NCBI GenBank assembly: GCA_009839635.1
Contig: VXPJ01000141.1
Location: 1 to 18,436, forward strand
Length of the DNA stretch: 18,436 nucleotides
From: Pseudomonadota bacterium
Lineage (GTDB): Bacteria; Pseudomonadota; Gammaproteobacteria; UBA4575
Reading direction: 5' to 3'
A program made the translations under genes and the position numbers. Below are positions 7,424 through 14,873 of the stretch, piece after piece; the first letter of the stretch is position 1, and every line of letters starts with the position of its first letter. A model generated the notes under the pieces. It was not told the DNA's origin. It searched no databases and was given only the letters and a program-made list of their open reading frames with translations.

Positions 7424-9352
7424 GTGAACACCTTTTTTTCCATGACCGTGGCGCTGCTTTTGCTGGCATCCGCTGTTGCCGCAAAAGACGCTGCCTACAT
7501 CGGCTCCGTTGAAATCCTTCATACCGGCACAGCCTCCGATCTGGCCCGCGGCATGGTCTTTCTGGACAGCAACCGCAACTCCCGGCACGACCCGGATGAG
7601 ATTGGAATTGCAGGCGTGATGGTCTCGAACGGACGCGAGGTCGTGCGGACACGCACTGATGGCAGCTACGAACTGCCGGCCTACGAGGACATGAATCTTT
7701 TCATCACGAAGCCTTCAGGCTATCAGACACCGCTCAGCGAAGAGATGGTTCCGCAGTTCTTCTATATTCACAAAATGACAGGCTCGCCGAATTTGCGCTT
7801 CGGGGGCATAGCACCGACTGGCCCACTGCCTCAGGCCATCAACTTTCCGCTGATCAAAGACCCTTCCGGGGACCGGTTTACCTGCCTCGTCTTCGGGGAC
7901 CCGCAACCCTACACCCACACCGAACTCGGCTATGTGCGCAAGACCGTCGGCAAGTTGCTGGCCAAACACGACAGTTCAGCAACCGAATGCCTGATTTTTG
8001 CAGGGGACATCATGGGGGACGACCTTTCGTTCTATCCCCGTTTCAAGCGCATCATCGCAGTCGGCAAAGTGCCCCAGTATTTTGTGGGTGGCAACCATGA
8101 CCTCGACCTTGATGCCGACAGTGACCAGCATTCCTTCGACACCTTCCGCAGGGAATGGGGTCCGGAATACTACTCCTTCGACATTGGCCAGATTCACTTT
8201 GTCGGCCTGGACAATGTCCGCTATCCCTGTAACGGTGTGGACCCGCACCCGTTCTGCGCGACGGATAGCAAACCGACCTACAACGGCGTGATTTCAGCGC
8301 GCCAGCTCGACTGGCTGGAAAACGATCTGGCTCACGTGCCGAAACACAAGCTCATCGTCCTGCTGGCCCACATTCCATTCGTGAGCTTCACGAACAGCAC
8401 ATCGACCAAGCACCAGACCGACAACTTGCACGCCCTGTACCGGATCGTGCACGGGCGACCGACGCTGGGGCTGGCCGGACACACGCATACCACAGAGCAG
8501 ATCCTCCCGGGCGAGAGCTTCGCGGGCTGGCAACAGGCGACCGGTACCGGACCCGCGCAGTTTCACCAGATCATCACAGGCGCGGTGTCAGGCAGTTGGT
8601 GGTCAGGCGATCTGGATGATCATGGGATACCGCGCGCAACCCAACGCCTTGGTTCACCACGCGGCTACTACCGGATTGACTTCAACGGGACTTCCTATAC
8701 CGATACCTTCATCCGCTTTCACGCCAGGGAGGATGCGCAGTTCCATGCCGGTTTCAGTACGCCACGTTTTCGAAGCTGGGCGCGAAAGCTTCTCGAGTAC
8801 ACGGCGGCCACCAGCGGCACCTGGGATCGCATCCCTGCCGTTACCATCCATGATCTGGGGGACCCACAATTGCTGACCCTTGAGGATCTCGCAGGTGAAA
8901 CCTGGGTGGCCGTGAACGTGTGGAACGGCTCCAGGGACAGCACGGTGCACGTCTCTATCGACGGGGATGAGATCGCCGCGTACAGGACCCAGACCGGCAG
9001 CGGCGAACCCAGGCATGCCGGCGTGGAATTTGCCGATCCCGTGGCACTTGCTATCCAGTCCACGATCGGTCGAGTGGCCTACCGTTCAACCGATGGCGGT
9101 GAGCGAACGGCAGGCTTCACCACATGGCAGGGTGTTGCCTGGAAAGGTACGCGGCCCGGCCCGCTCAAGCGCAACTTCCTGAGCGACCATTCCAGCCATT
9201 TGTGGCGTGCGGATTTACCGAGCATGCTTGCACCGGGTGTGCATTCAATGACGATCACCACAACGGACCGCTACGGGAGGAGCTACAGTGACACGACAAG
9301 TTTCGAGGTGGTTGAGACGTTGCCCGATCCGCACTGGCAAACGCGACCGTGA
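7424..9352 (+). CDS. Exported calcineurin-like metallophosphoesterase with N- and C-terminal accessory domains
   Basis: Likely a secreted or periplasmic phosphoesterase with a two-metal centre; substrate unknown. From the GTG at 7424 (642 residues) the protein begins with a hydrophobic signal-like segment (TVALLLLASAVAA). An Ig/SdrD-like N-terminal domain follows (about 40-115, with DSNRNSRHD and TDGSYELP). The catalytic domain (about 150-360) has D159 in FGDPQ, D195 in AGDIMGDD, N224-H225-D226 in GNHD, H316 in LLAHIPF, and H353/H355 in GHTHT, a complete metal-ligand set. A C-terminal domain of the MetallophosC type closes it (after about 370, with GSWWSGD and GYYRIDF). The start is uncertain: ATG 7442, GTG 7424 and TTG 7313 are in frame, none has a good ribosome site, and the signal n-region lacks positive charge from 7424. 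It diverges from the FIST gene. Confidence 0.83.
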   Translation: MNTFFSMTVALLLLASAVAAKDAAYIGSVEILHTGTASDLARGMVFLDSNRNSRHDPDEIGIAGVMVSNGREVVRTRTDGSYELPAYEDMNLFITKPSGYQTPLSEEMVPQFFYIHKMTGSPNLRFGGIAPTGPLPQAINFPLIKDPSGDRFTCLVFGDPQPYTHTELGYVRKTVGKLLAKHDSSATECLIFAGDIMGDDLSFYPRFKRIIAVGKVPQYFVGGNHDLDLDADSDQHSFDTFRREWGPEYYSFDIGQIHFVGLDNVRYPCNGVDPHPFCATDSKPTYNGVISARQLDWLENDLAHVPKHKLIVLLAHIPFVSFTNSTSTKHQTDNLHALYRIVHGRPTLGLAGHTHTTEQILPGESFAGWQQATGTGPAQFHQIITGAVSGSWWSGDLDDHGIPRATQRLGSPRGYYRIDFNGTSYTDTFIRFHAREDAQFHAGFSTPRFRSWARKLLEYTAATSGTWDRIPAVTIHDLGDPQLLTLEDLAGETWVAVNVWNGSRDSTVHVSIDGDEIAAYRTQTGSGEPRHAGVEFADPVALAIQSTIGRVAYRSTDGGERTAGFTTWQGVAWKGTRPGPLKRNFLSDHSSHLWRADLPSMLAPGVHSMTITTTDRYGRSYSDTTSFEVVETLPDPHWQTRP

Positions 9353-9501
9353 AGCTCTGAGTACTCCTGCATCGAAGGAAAGATGCTGCATGCACCTGAA
9401 GTCCGGGAAGGCACGATCCTGTGGCGGCGGGCGACTCGGTGGGCTTGAGCGTCAGCTTGGAAATCCCCCATATCAGACCACATTCTGCTGTGGCCGGTAA
9501 C

Positions 9502-9531
9502 TTAACTTTCACACACATATTTTCGTATAAT
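9502..9531 (+). promoter_or_regulatory. Sigma-70-like promoter for the SulP transporter
   Basis: A perfect -10 hexamer TATAAT (9526-9531) follows TTAACT (9502-9507, 4 of 6 matches to the -35 consensus) with an 18-base spacer, inside a locally AT-rich patch. The predicted start near 9538 would give a leader of about 240 nt. Confidence 0.5.
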
Positions 9532-9650
9532 TGGGGATGCCGTTTTCCCGGATACCAGATGAACTCCACGACCGGCCCTAGTAAGGAGAATCCTGACTGT
9601 TCCATGGAGTGCAAGTGAACACATCGGTGCCCGGGGCCATCGTGCTCAGG

Positions 9651-9748
9651 AACCCAGATGACTGCATACCATGCAGGATGTGCCTGATGCCGCGATACGG
9701 GTTGCAGCAATACACCCTCCATGCATATACCCAGTGAGTGTGGTGCTG
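9651..9748 (+). promoter_or_regulatory. Possible structured 5' leader of the SulP mRNA
   Basis: Two adjacent structures can be drawn by hand. AACCC (9651-9655) pairs with GGGTT (9699-9703), enclosing a perfect hairpin CTGCAT-ACC-ATGCAG (9662-9676). One base later, CAGCA (9705-9709) plus ACAC (9712-9715) pair with GTGT (9738-9741) plus TGCTG (9744-9748) across a 2x2 internal loop. They end about 20 bases before the ribosome site. I do not recognise a known riboswitch, and no covariation can be judged from one sequence. Confidence 0.3.
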
Positions 9749-9768
9749 AAGGACAGACCGGTGTGACC

Positions 9769-9774
9769 AGGAGG
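9769..9774 (+). promoter_or_regulatory. Ribosome binding site that decides a TTG start
   Basis: AGGAGG lies 5 bases before the TTG at 9780. An in-frame TGA at 9747-9749 and the absence of any other start codon between it and 9780 make TTG the start. Confidence 0.8.
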
Positions 9775-9779
9775 ATCCG

Positions 9780-11579
9780 TTGATCACAGCCCAGCAATAC
9801 ACCCACGAATTTATAAGCCGGTTCGTGCCCTACCTGAACTGGATCCACGAACTCAAGGATCCGTCGACCATATGGAAAGACTGTGTGGCCGGCCTGACGG
9901 TCGCACTGGTGCTGATTCCCCAGTCCATGGCCTACGCTCAACTTGCCGGGCTGCCTCCCTACTACGGCCTGTATGCCTCCTTCCTGCCGGTGATCGTGGC
10001 CTCGGCGTTCGGCTCCTCCCGGCAACTGCAGACCGGGCCCGTTGCCGTGGTCTCGCTGATGACTGCGGCCGCACTGGAACCTCTGGCCGCGGCGGACCCC
10101 GAAGGTTTTCTCGTGTATGCGGCCCTGCTGGCAATCCTGGTGGGGGTGTTCCAGATGTCACTGGGCCTGTTGCGGCTCGGGGTACTGGTGGACTTTCTCT
10201 CGCATCCGGTCGTCGTCGGCTTTACCAATGCCGCGGCCATCATCATAGCGACCTCGCAACTGTCCAAGCTTTTCGGGGTCACTGCAGAGACGGGGCATCT
10301 TTTTTACGTCACGATCTGGAACGTGCTGGTTGAGGCCTCCCAGCACACGCATTTCCCGACCCTCGCCATGGGTACCGCAGCACTGCTCATCATTTTCGGA
10401 CTCCGCCACTACGCTCCAAAAGTGCCAAGCGTGCTGATCGCCGTCATTGTGACCAGCATCGTTTCCTTGCTGATCGACTATGAGGGTCTCGGCGGGCAGG
10501 TCGTGGGGCACGTGCCAGCCGGCCTGCCGGCCCTTTCCGTACCGGATGTCGACATGGCCATCGCTGCAAGCCTGATCGGCAAGGCTATCGTCATTGCCGT
10601 GGTCGGGTACATGGAGGCCATCTCGATTGCCAAGGCCATCGCCGTGCAGACCCGACAGCGTATCGATGCCAACCAGGGCCTGGTCGGACAGGGTCTGGGA
10701 AACATCATCTCGGGCCTGTCCGGGGCCTACCCGGTAGCCGGATCCTTCTCGCGTTCTGCGGTCAACATGAGTGCAGGCGCCAAAACCGGATTTGCCGCGA
10801 TCGTGACCGGACTCATCGTTGCGGGCTCGCTGATTCTTCTGCACGCTGCCCAGTACCTGTACTACCTGCCACAGGCCACCCTGGCGGCCGTGATCATCTC
10901 GGCCGTGGTCAACCTGATCCGGATCAAGCAAATCAAGTATGCACTTCGTGTGCATCCCCATGACGGAATCATCGCGATCCTGACTTTCGTGCTGACCCTG
11001 GCCCTGGCCCCGCACCTGGAACAAAGTATTCTGATCGGGGTGGTCTTGTCGCTGGGCCTTTTCATCTACCGCACCATGCATCCTCACATTTCGGTGCTGT
11101 CGCGTCATTCTGACGGCACACTGCGGGATGCCGAGGCCAACATCCTCAAGACCTGCCCGAAGATTTCCATACTGCGCTTCGAGGGACCGCTGTTTTTTGC
11201 CAGCGCGATGTACTTCGAAGCCAAGATCCTGGAGCGTGTGGCGGCCAAGCCGGAACTGAAGTTCATTATCATCGATGCCGAGGCCATTACCGATGTCGAT
11301 GCCACCGGGGAGGACATGCTGCACCAGCTTTCGTTGCGCCTCGCCGCACTGGACGTCCGTCTGGTGTTTGCGCGCACCAAGCGTCAGGTCATGGACGTAT
11401 TCGTGCGTACAGGCTTTGCCGGCCCCGACTGGCTGGATCATTTTTATCGCAAGGACGAGCGCGCCATCGAATTTGCCTGGAAAAACATCCAGCACTGTGA
11501 AAAAGACGTGTGTCCGCTGGCCTGGGGAAGCGAGTGTCCGGCCCGGCACATGCATCCGGACAAGCCGAAAAAACCCTAG
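9780..11579 (+). CDS. SulP-family anion transporter with STAS domain
   Basis: Inner-membrane SLC26/SulP transporter; sulfate or bicarbonate are the usual bacterial substrates and cannot be separated from sequence alone. The 599 residues include the SulP signature region VALVLIPQSMAYAQLAGLPP (about 41-60), followed by YYGLYASFLP and LQTGPVAVVSLM. A multi-helix membrane domain extends to about residue 430, with GSFSRSAVNMSAGAKT near 322. A STAS domain follows (about 458-555, with FEGPLFFASA and IDAEAITDVDATG). The C-terminal tail is rich in Cys and His (H572, C573, C578, C586, H590, H592). It starts at TTG after a strong AGGAGG. Its stop TAG shares the palindrome CTAG with the convergent trmB stop. 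No carbonic anhydrase or sulfur-assimilation gene is adjacent. Confidence 0.94.
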   Translation: MITAQQYTHEFISRFVPYLNWIHELKDPSTIWKDCVAGLTVALVLIPQSMAYAQLAGLPPYYGLYASFLPVIVASAFGSSRQLQTGPVAVVSLMTAAALEPLAAADPEGFLVYAALLAILVGVFQMSLGLLRLGVLVDFLSHPVVVGFTNAAAIIIATSQLSKLFGVTAETGHLFYVTIWNVLVEASQHTHFPTLAMGTAALLIIFGLRHYAPKVPSVLIAVIVTSIVSLLIDYEGLGGQVVGHVPAGLPALSVPDVDMAIAASLIGKAIVIAVVGYMEAISIAKAIAVQTRQRIDANQGLVGQGLGNIISGLSGAYPVAGSFSRSAVNMSAGAKTGFAAIVTGLIVAGSLILLHAAQYLYYLPQATLAAVIISAVVNLIRIKQIKYALRVHPHDGIIAILTFVLTLALAPHLEQSILIGVVLSLGLFIYRTMHPHISVLSRHSDGTLRDAEANILKTCPKISILRFEGPLFFASAMYFEAKILERVAAKPELKFIIIDAEAITDVDATGEDMLHQLSLRLAALDVRLVFARTKRQVMDVFVRTGFAGPDWLDHFYRKDERAIEFAWKNIQHCEKDVCPLAWGSECPARHMHPDKPKKP

Positions 11580-12265
11580 CGAAGCTTGCGGTACACCTGC
11601 GCGAAGACCCGGTGACCAAGGCGACGCCCACGGCGCTCGAACTTGGTGGAAGGTCGCTTGCCAATCAGGGTGGAATTTGAGGTTTTCTCAAACACCTCGC
11701 AGGCATCCAGCACGGCCTTGATGTGTTCCGCGTATGGCGCCCAGTCCGTGGCAAGGCTCAGCTCACCCCCTGTCTGCAGTTTTTCAGCCACCAGCTGTAC
11801 AAATTGCGGCTGCAGCAGACGCCGCTTGTGGTGGCGCCGTTTGGGCCAGGGGTCCGGAAACCAGATCAGCACCGTCGCCAGACTCGAAGGTGCAATCTGT
11901 TCGCGCAGCACGTCCACGGCATCCCTGTGTATCACACGAACATTCTCAAGCTGCCTTGCAGCAATCTTTTGCAGCAAGGCCCCCACCCCGGGCCGGTAGA
12001 CCTCGACACCCAGGAAGTTCAGCTGCGGATGGTCGCAAGCCAGATGTGCCAGGGCCTCCCCGTTGCCGAAGCCAATGTCCAGCACCAGCGGCTGCGGCTT
12101 GGCAAAAAGGGTTTGCACATCACGCGGTGGATGCGACACGTCCACGCCGTACACCTGCCAGTAATCCCTGAACGCCGCGCGCTGGCTTTTCGTGAAGCGA
12201 CCTTCGCGCAGGACATAACTGCGAATGGGTGGTGGAGTCTGCTGCAACCGGAACGATGGGGTCAA
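11576..12265 (-). CDS. trmB: tRNA (guanine-N7-)-methyltransferase
   Basis: SAM-dependent enzyme that makes 7-methylguanosine at position 46 of the variable loop of tRNAs. The 229 residues show IRSYVLREGRFTKSQ near the N-terminus, SAM-binding motif I LDIGFGNGEA, FLGVEVYRPGVG, the family motif FPDPWPKRRHHKRR, ATDWAPYAEH and the C-terminal TKFERRGRRLGHRV. The start is TTG at 12265, overlapping the thiG stop (TTGA), so translation is likely coupled to thiG. This start places the IRS-x-V-xR-x-GR motif at the expected distance from the N-terminus. Last gene of thiS-thiG-trmB; convergent with the SulP gene, the two stops overlapping by 4 bases. Confidence 0.96.
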   Translation of the reverse strand: MTPSFRLQQTPPPIRSYVLREGRFTKSQRAAFRDYWQVYGVDVSHPPRDVQTLFAKPQPLVLDIGFGNGEALAHLACDHPQLNFLGVEVYRPGVGALLQKIAARQLENVRVIHRDAVDVLREQIAPSSLATVLIWFPDPWPKRRHHKRRLLQPQFVQLVAEKLQTGGELSLATDWAPYAEHIKAVLDACEVFEKTSNSTLIGKRPSTKFERRGRRLGHRVFAQVYRKLR

Positions 12266-13080
12266 GAGATGACGTTCTCCACAGGGGAGGATGCCGATGC
12301 ATGGCGGCGCTTGGGCATGCGCCCTGCGAGGAAGGCCTGGCGTCCGGCTACCACCGCATGGCGCATGGCCTCGGCCATCTGGACCGGGTCCTGGGCCATG
12401 GCGATGGCGGTATTCATCAGCACACCGTCACAGCCGAGTTCCATGGCAACCGCAGCGTCCGAAGCCGTGCCCACACCGGCATCCACCAGAATGGGAACCC
12501 CGGCGTTCTCGACAATATCGAGGATATTCCCTGGGTTGCGAACCCCAAGGCCCGAGCCGATCGGGGCCGCCAGCGGCATGACCGCCACACAGCCCATGAC
12601 TTCGAGTTGCCGGGCAATTACCGGATCGTCATTGGTGTACACCATGACCTGAAAGTCTTCCTTGATCAGGGTGTCGGCAGCCTTCAGGGTGTCGACGACA
12701 TTTGGATACAGGGTTTTCTCATCCCCCAACACCTCAAGCTTGACCAGCGCGTGCCCGTCCAGCAACTCGCGGGCCAGCCGACAGGTGCGGACCGCTTCCT
12801 TGGCGCTGTAGCAGCCGGCCGTGTTGGGCAGGAGTGTGAACTGTTCCGGGGAGATGACATCCAGCAGACTGGGCGCATCCTTGTCTTGCCCGATGTTGGT
12901 TCTACGTATCGCGACGGTCACGATCTGCGCACCGCTTGCAACGACCGCATCACGGGTTTGCTGTAAATCCTTGTATTTCCCCGTTCCGACCAGAAGACGG
13001 GAGTGGTAGGACTTGCCGGCGACCACAAGCGCATCGGTTTTTTCGCAGGCAAGGTCGCCTGCTGTAGGGTTCGCAATCAT
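12262..13080 (-). CDS. thiG: Thiazole synthase ThiG
   Basis: ThiG forms the thiazole phosphate of thiamine from 1-deoxy-D-xylulose 5-phosphate, ThiS thiocarboxylate sulfur and dehydroglycine. The 272 residues match the family length. Landmarks are SRLLVGTGKYKD (28-39), VTVAIRR, LLPNTAGC, the Schiff-base lysine K114 in VKLEVLGD, LYPN, MPLAAPIGSGLGV, PILVDAGVGTASDA and GVLMNTAIA. The ATG at 13080 gives an N-terminal extension of about 16 residues before the usual start of the fold, with no strong ribosome site; a GTG near residue 19 is an alternative. It lies 97 bases after thiS, with a hairpin between, and its stop overlaps the trmB start. The ThiO product encoded nearby fits the glycine-oxidase variant of the pathway rather than ThiH. 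Confidence 0.97.
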   Translation of the reverse strand: MIANPTAGDLACEKTDALVVAGKSYHSRLLVGTGKYKDLQQTRDAVVASGAQIVTVAIRRTNIGQDKDAPSLLDVISPEQFTLLPNTAGCYSAKEAVRTCRLARELLDGHALVKLEVLGDEKTLYPNVVDTLKAADTLIKEDFQVMVYTNDDPVIARQLEVMGCVAVMPLAAPIGSGLGVRNPGNILDIVENAGVPILVDAGVGTASDAAVAMELGCDGVLMNTAIAMAQDPVQMAEAMRHAVVAGRQAFLAGRMPKRRHASASSPVENVIS

Positions 13081-13133
13081 GGGGCTGTACGTATGCTCTC
13101 TCGGGTTATTTGCTCAACTACACGCATTAATCA

Positions 13134-13156
13134 TAGCACTGCTCTCGCAGGTGCTA
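13134..13156 (-). promoter_or_regulatory. Intercistronic hairpin with a GNRA-type loop between thiS and thiG
   Basis: On the minus strand, TAGCA-C-CTGC-GAGA-GCAG-TGCTA folds into 9 base pairs with one bulged C and a GAGA (GNRA) tetraloop. There is no following T-run, so a processing or stabilising element is more likely than a terminator. A weak TATGAT-like sequence just after it could be a -10 for thiG. Confidence 0.4.
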
Positions 13157-13177
13157 TTTGCGTTCTACTGTAGGGGG

Positions 13178-13378
13178 TCAGCCGCCGCCGATGGCATGGA
13201 TAATTTCCACGCGATCGCCTGCATGCAACACGTGAGAGGCCAGTGCGCTTCGCACCACGATTTCGCTGTTGACCTCGACGGCGATGCGGCGGTCCCCGAG
13301 TTCCAGTGCATCGATCAGCCCGTACGCCGTCAGTCCTTCGGAGACGCTTTTCTCGCGGCCGTTCAGAATAATTTGCAT
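13178..13378 (-). CDS. thiS: Sulfur carrier protein ThiS
   Basis: Small ubiquitin-like sulfur carrier whose C-terminal glycine is adenylated by ThiF and thiocarboxylated, then donates sulfur to ThiG. The frame is open further upstream, but MQIILNGREKSV at 13378 is the normal ThiS start and has a GAGGGA ribosome site 7 bases ahead, giving 66 residues, the family size. It ends in HAIGGG, the required Gly-Gly terminus. First gene of thiS-thiG-trmB and divergent from thiO, with 74 bases between the two starts, too short for a TPP riboswitch. No thiF is present in the window. Confidence 0.95.
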   Translation of the reverse strand: MQIILNGREKSVSEGLTAYGLIDALELGDRRIAVEVNSEIVVRSALASHVLHAGDRVEIIHAIGGG

Positions 13379-13390
13379 GCGGCTTTCCCT

Positions 13391-13420
13391 CGGACAGGCT
13401 GACTTCACAGCCGTTATAAT
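13391..13420 (+). promoter_or_regulatory. Putative thiO promoter in the thiS-thiO divergent gap
   Basis: CGGACA (13391-13396) and a perfect TATAAT (13415-13420) are separated by 18 bases, placing the start near 13427 and leaving a leader of about 25 nt. The opposite strand of the same AT-rich core reads TATAAC and could serve thiS, so the two promoters may overlap. Confidence 0.4.
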
Positions 13421-13452
13421 CGGCAAACTTTTTACAGACTTCAATAGTGTAC

Positions 13453-14535
13453 ATGGCCTATGACGCGGCAGTAATTGGTGGTGGCCTGATCGGCATGATC
13501 ACGGCGCGCACCCTGCAAATCGCCGGACTGAAGGTGGCGCTGCTCGAAAAAAACCGGCTCGGGGAAGAATCCAGTGGGGCAGCCGGCGGGATCCTAGCCT
13601 CATTTCATCCCTGGCGCCAACACGAAGCTGCAGGTGCGCTGATCAAGGCAAGCCAAGATGCCTTCCCGGCGCTGGCGGAAGAATTGCGCGAGGAGACCGG
13701 AATCGATCCGGGGCTGGTGCATTGCGGCATGCTGGTTGCAGATACTGAAGAACAAAGCCAGGCGCTTGCCTGGGCTGAAAAGCATGCCGTGCAAATTGAG
13801 GCCATTGACCAGGAGCAATTAAAGGTGCTGGAGCCGAATCTTGCCGGGACACTGCATTCCGCACTTCTCATCCCGTCAACCATGCAGATCCAGCCTCGCC
13901 GACTCATGAAAGCCATCCGGAAATCCCTGACCCGGCTCGGCGTTGAAATCCTTGAAGGGACCGAGGTCACCGGACTTGAGAGACAGGCCGGGAAAGTCAT
14001 CGGGGCGCACACCGACCAGGGCACGGTATCCGCTCACAAAATCGTTATCTGCAACGGGGCATGGGCCCAGCAGCTTCTCAAGACGCTCACTGACATCTGT
14101 ACGGACATCGTTCCGGTACGCGGACAAATACTGATGTTCAAGGCCCGGCAACACGTGCTGTCACACATCCTGGTGCAAGACGAACAGTACATAGTGCCCT
14201 GGGGTGAACGTCATGTCCTGTGCGGCAGTTCGATGGAGTACGTGGGCTTTGACCGTTCCGTGACTGAGGAGGCAAAAAATAACATTTGCACGTGGGCTTA
14301 CCGGTTTTGCCCCCTGCTGGAAGATGCCGAGGTGATCGACCAGTGGAGCGGGCTTCGGCCCGGCACTTTGCGTGATGTCCCTTACATCTGCAGACACCCT
14401 GAATTTGAAAACCTGTATGTGAACACCGGGCACTTCCGCTCCGGAATAGCCATGAGTGTCTCCTCCGCCGATCTCATGTGCAGGCTGATGACGGACCCGA
14501 CTGCAGCCTCGCAAACGGCCCCATACGGGTGCTAG
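13453..14535 (+). CDS. thiO: Glycine oxidase ThiO (FAD-dependent)
   Basis: Flavoenzyme of the D-amino-acid oxidase family that oxidises glycine to the imine used by ThiG. From the ATG at 13453 it is 360 residues; a GTG at 13447 is an alternative start and neither has a clear ribosome site. The dinucleotide-binding GGGLIG sits at residues 9-14, followed by LLEKNRLGEESSGAAGGIL. Other landmarks are STMQIQPRRLMKAI, CNGAWAQQLL, VPVRGQILMF, GSSMEYVGFD, WSGLRPGTLRD and the C-terminal FAD-binding GHFRSGIAMS. It is divergent from thiS-thiG, whose product uses the imine. ThiO is favoured over general D-amino-acid or glycine/sarcosine oxidases because of this context. Confidence 0.92.
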   Translation: MAYDAAVIGGGLIGMITARTLQIAGLKVALLEKNRLGEESSGAAGGILASFHPWRQHEAAGALIKASQDAFPALAEELREETGIDPGLVHCGMLVADTEEQSQALAWAEKHAVQIEAIDQEQLKVLEPNLAGTLHSALLIPSTMQIQPRRLMKAIRKSLTRLGVEILEGTEVTGLERQAGKVIGAHTDQGTVSAHKIVICNGAWAQQLLKTLTDICTDIVPVRGQILMFKARQHVLSHILVQDEQYIVPWGERHVLCGSSMEYVGFDRSVTEEAKNNICTWAYRFCPLLEDAEVIDQWSGLRPGTLRDVPYICRHPEFENLYVNTGHFRSGIAMSVSSADLMCRLMTDPTAASQTAPYGC

Positions 14536-14624
14536 GCCATGCCCCTGAAGCCAGTTTCGTGTTCGGATCATTGAATTTCAGGGTATCTATCCTGTCATTT
14601 CAGCACACGGCAACTGGACGCATC

Positions 14625-14654
14625 TGTACAAACACTGTCCCGACAAGTTATAAA
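14625..14654 (+). promoter_or_regulatory. Putative tRNA-Thr promoter
   Basis: TGTACA (14625-14630, 4 of 6) and TATAAA (14649-14654, 5 of 6) are 18 bases apart. A GC-rich discriminator (CCGGG) follows, as is usual for stable-RNA promoters, a few bases before the mature tRNA end. Confidence 0.4.
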
Positions 14655-14664
14655 CCGGGTCTGT

Positions 14665-14740
<76 letters not shown>

Positions 14741-14771
14741 ATCATCCGTAACGGCGCCAGCCCCAGACCTT

Positions 14772-14794
14772 GATTTCTTGTGGTCAATGAAATC
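14772..14794 (+). other. Weak hairpin after the tRNA
   Basis: GATTTC-TTG-TGGT-CAA-T-GAAATC gives a 9-bp stem with one bulged base about 30 bases after the tRNA. It lacks a T-run, so termination of the tRNA transcript is only possible. The stretch 14795-14873 up to the ATPase shows no CueR-type dyad. Confidence 0.25.
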
Positions 14795-14873
14795 AAATCA
14801 TGAATTACATGTGCATCAACCCTTTAACCGCGCATGACCGGGTTTTACACCAAGCAGGTGTGAGGATAGGACA

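Larger units (their letters stand above)
9353..9779. other. Non-coding stretch before the SulP gene
   Basis: No recognisable gene lies in these 427 bases. The left part holds two weak hairpins without T-runs (9369-9386, GCATC/GATGC; 9478-9493, CCACA/TGTGG). The centre holds a sigma-70-like promoter at 9502-9531. The right part is a possible structured leader. A minimal upstream frame of four codons starts at an ATG near 9604, after an AAGGAG-like sequence; this is probably chance. Confidence 0.5.

Noticed and set aside
9255..10025. Minus-strand frame covering the gap before the SulP gene
   Set aside because: It starts inside the SulP gene and ends inside the phosphoesterase gene, has no good ribosome site and no recognisable protein features, so the gap is treated as non-coding.
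10158..11555. Long open frame (465 codons) opposite the SulP gene
   Set aside because: It is rich in His, Gln, Asp and Gly with no domain and mirrors a conserved transporter; typical antisense artefact.
13379..13446. TPP riboswitch before thiS or thiO
   Set aside because: The gap is too short and lacks the conserved THI-box elements.
14795..14873. CueR-type operator before the copper ATPase
   Set aside because: No ACCTTCC/GGAAGGT dyad is present; AACCC and GGGTT around 14819-14845 and ACACC/GGTGT near 14847-14861 are short and unlike known copper operators.
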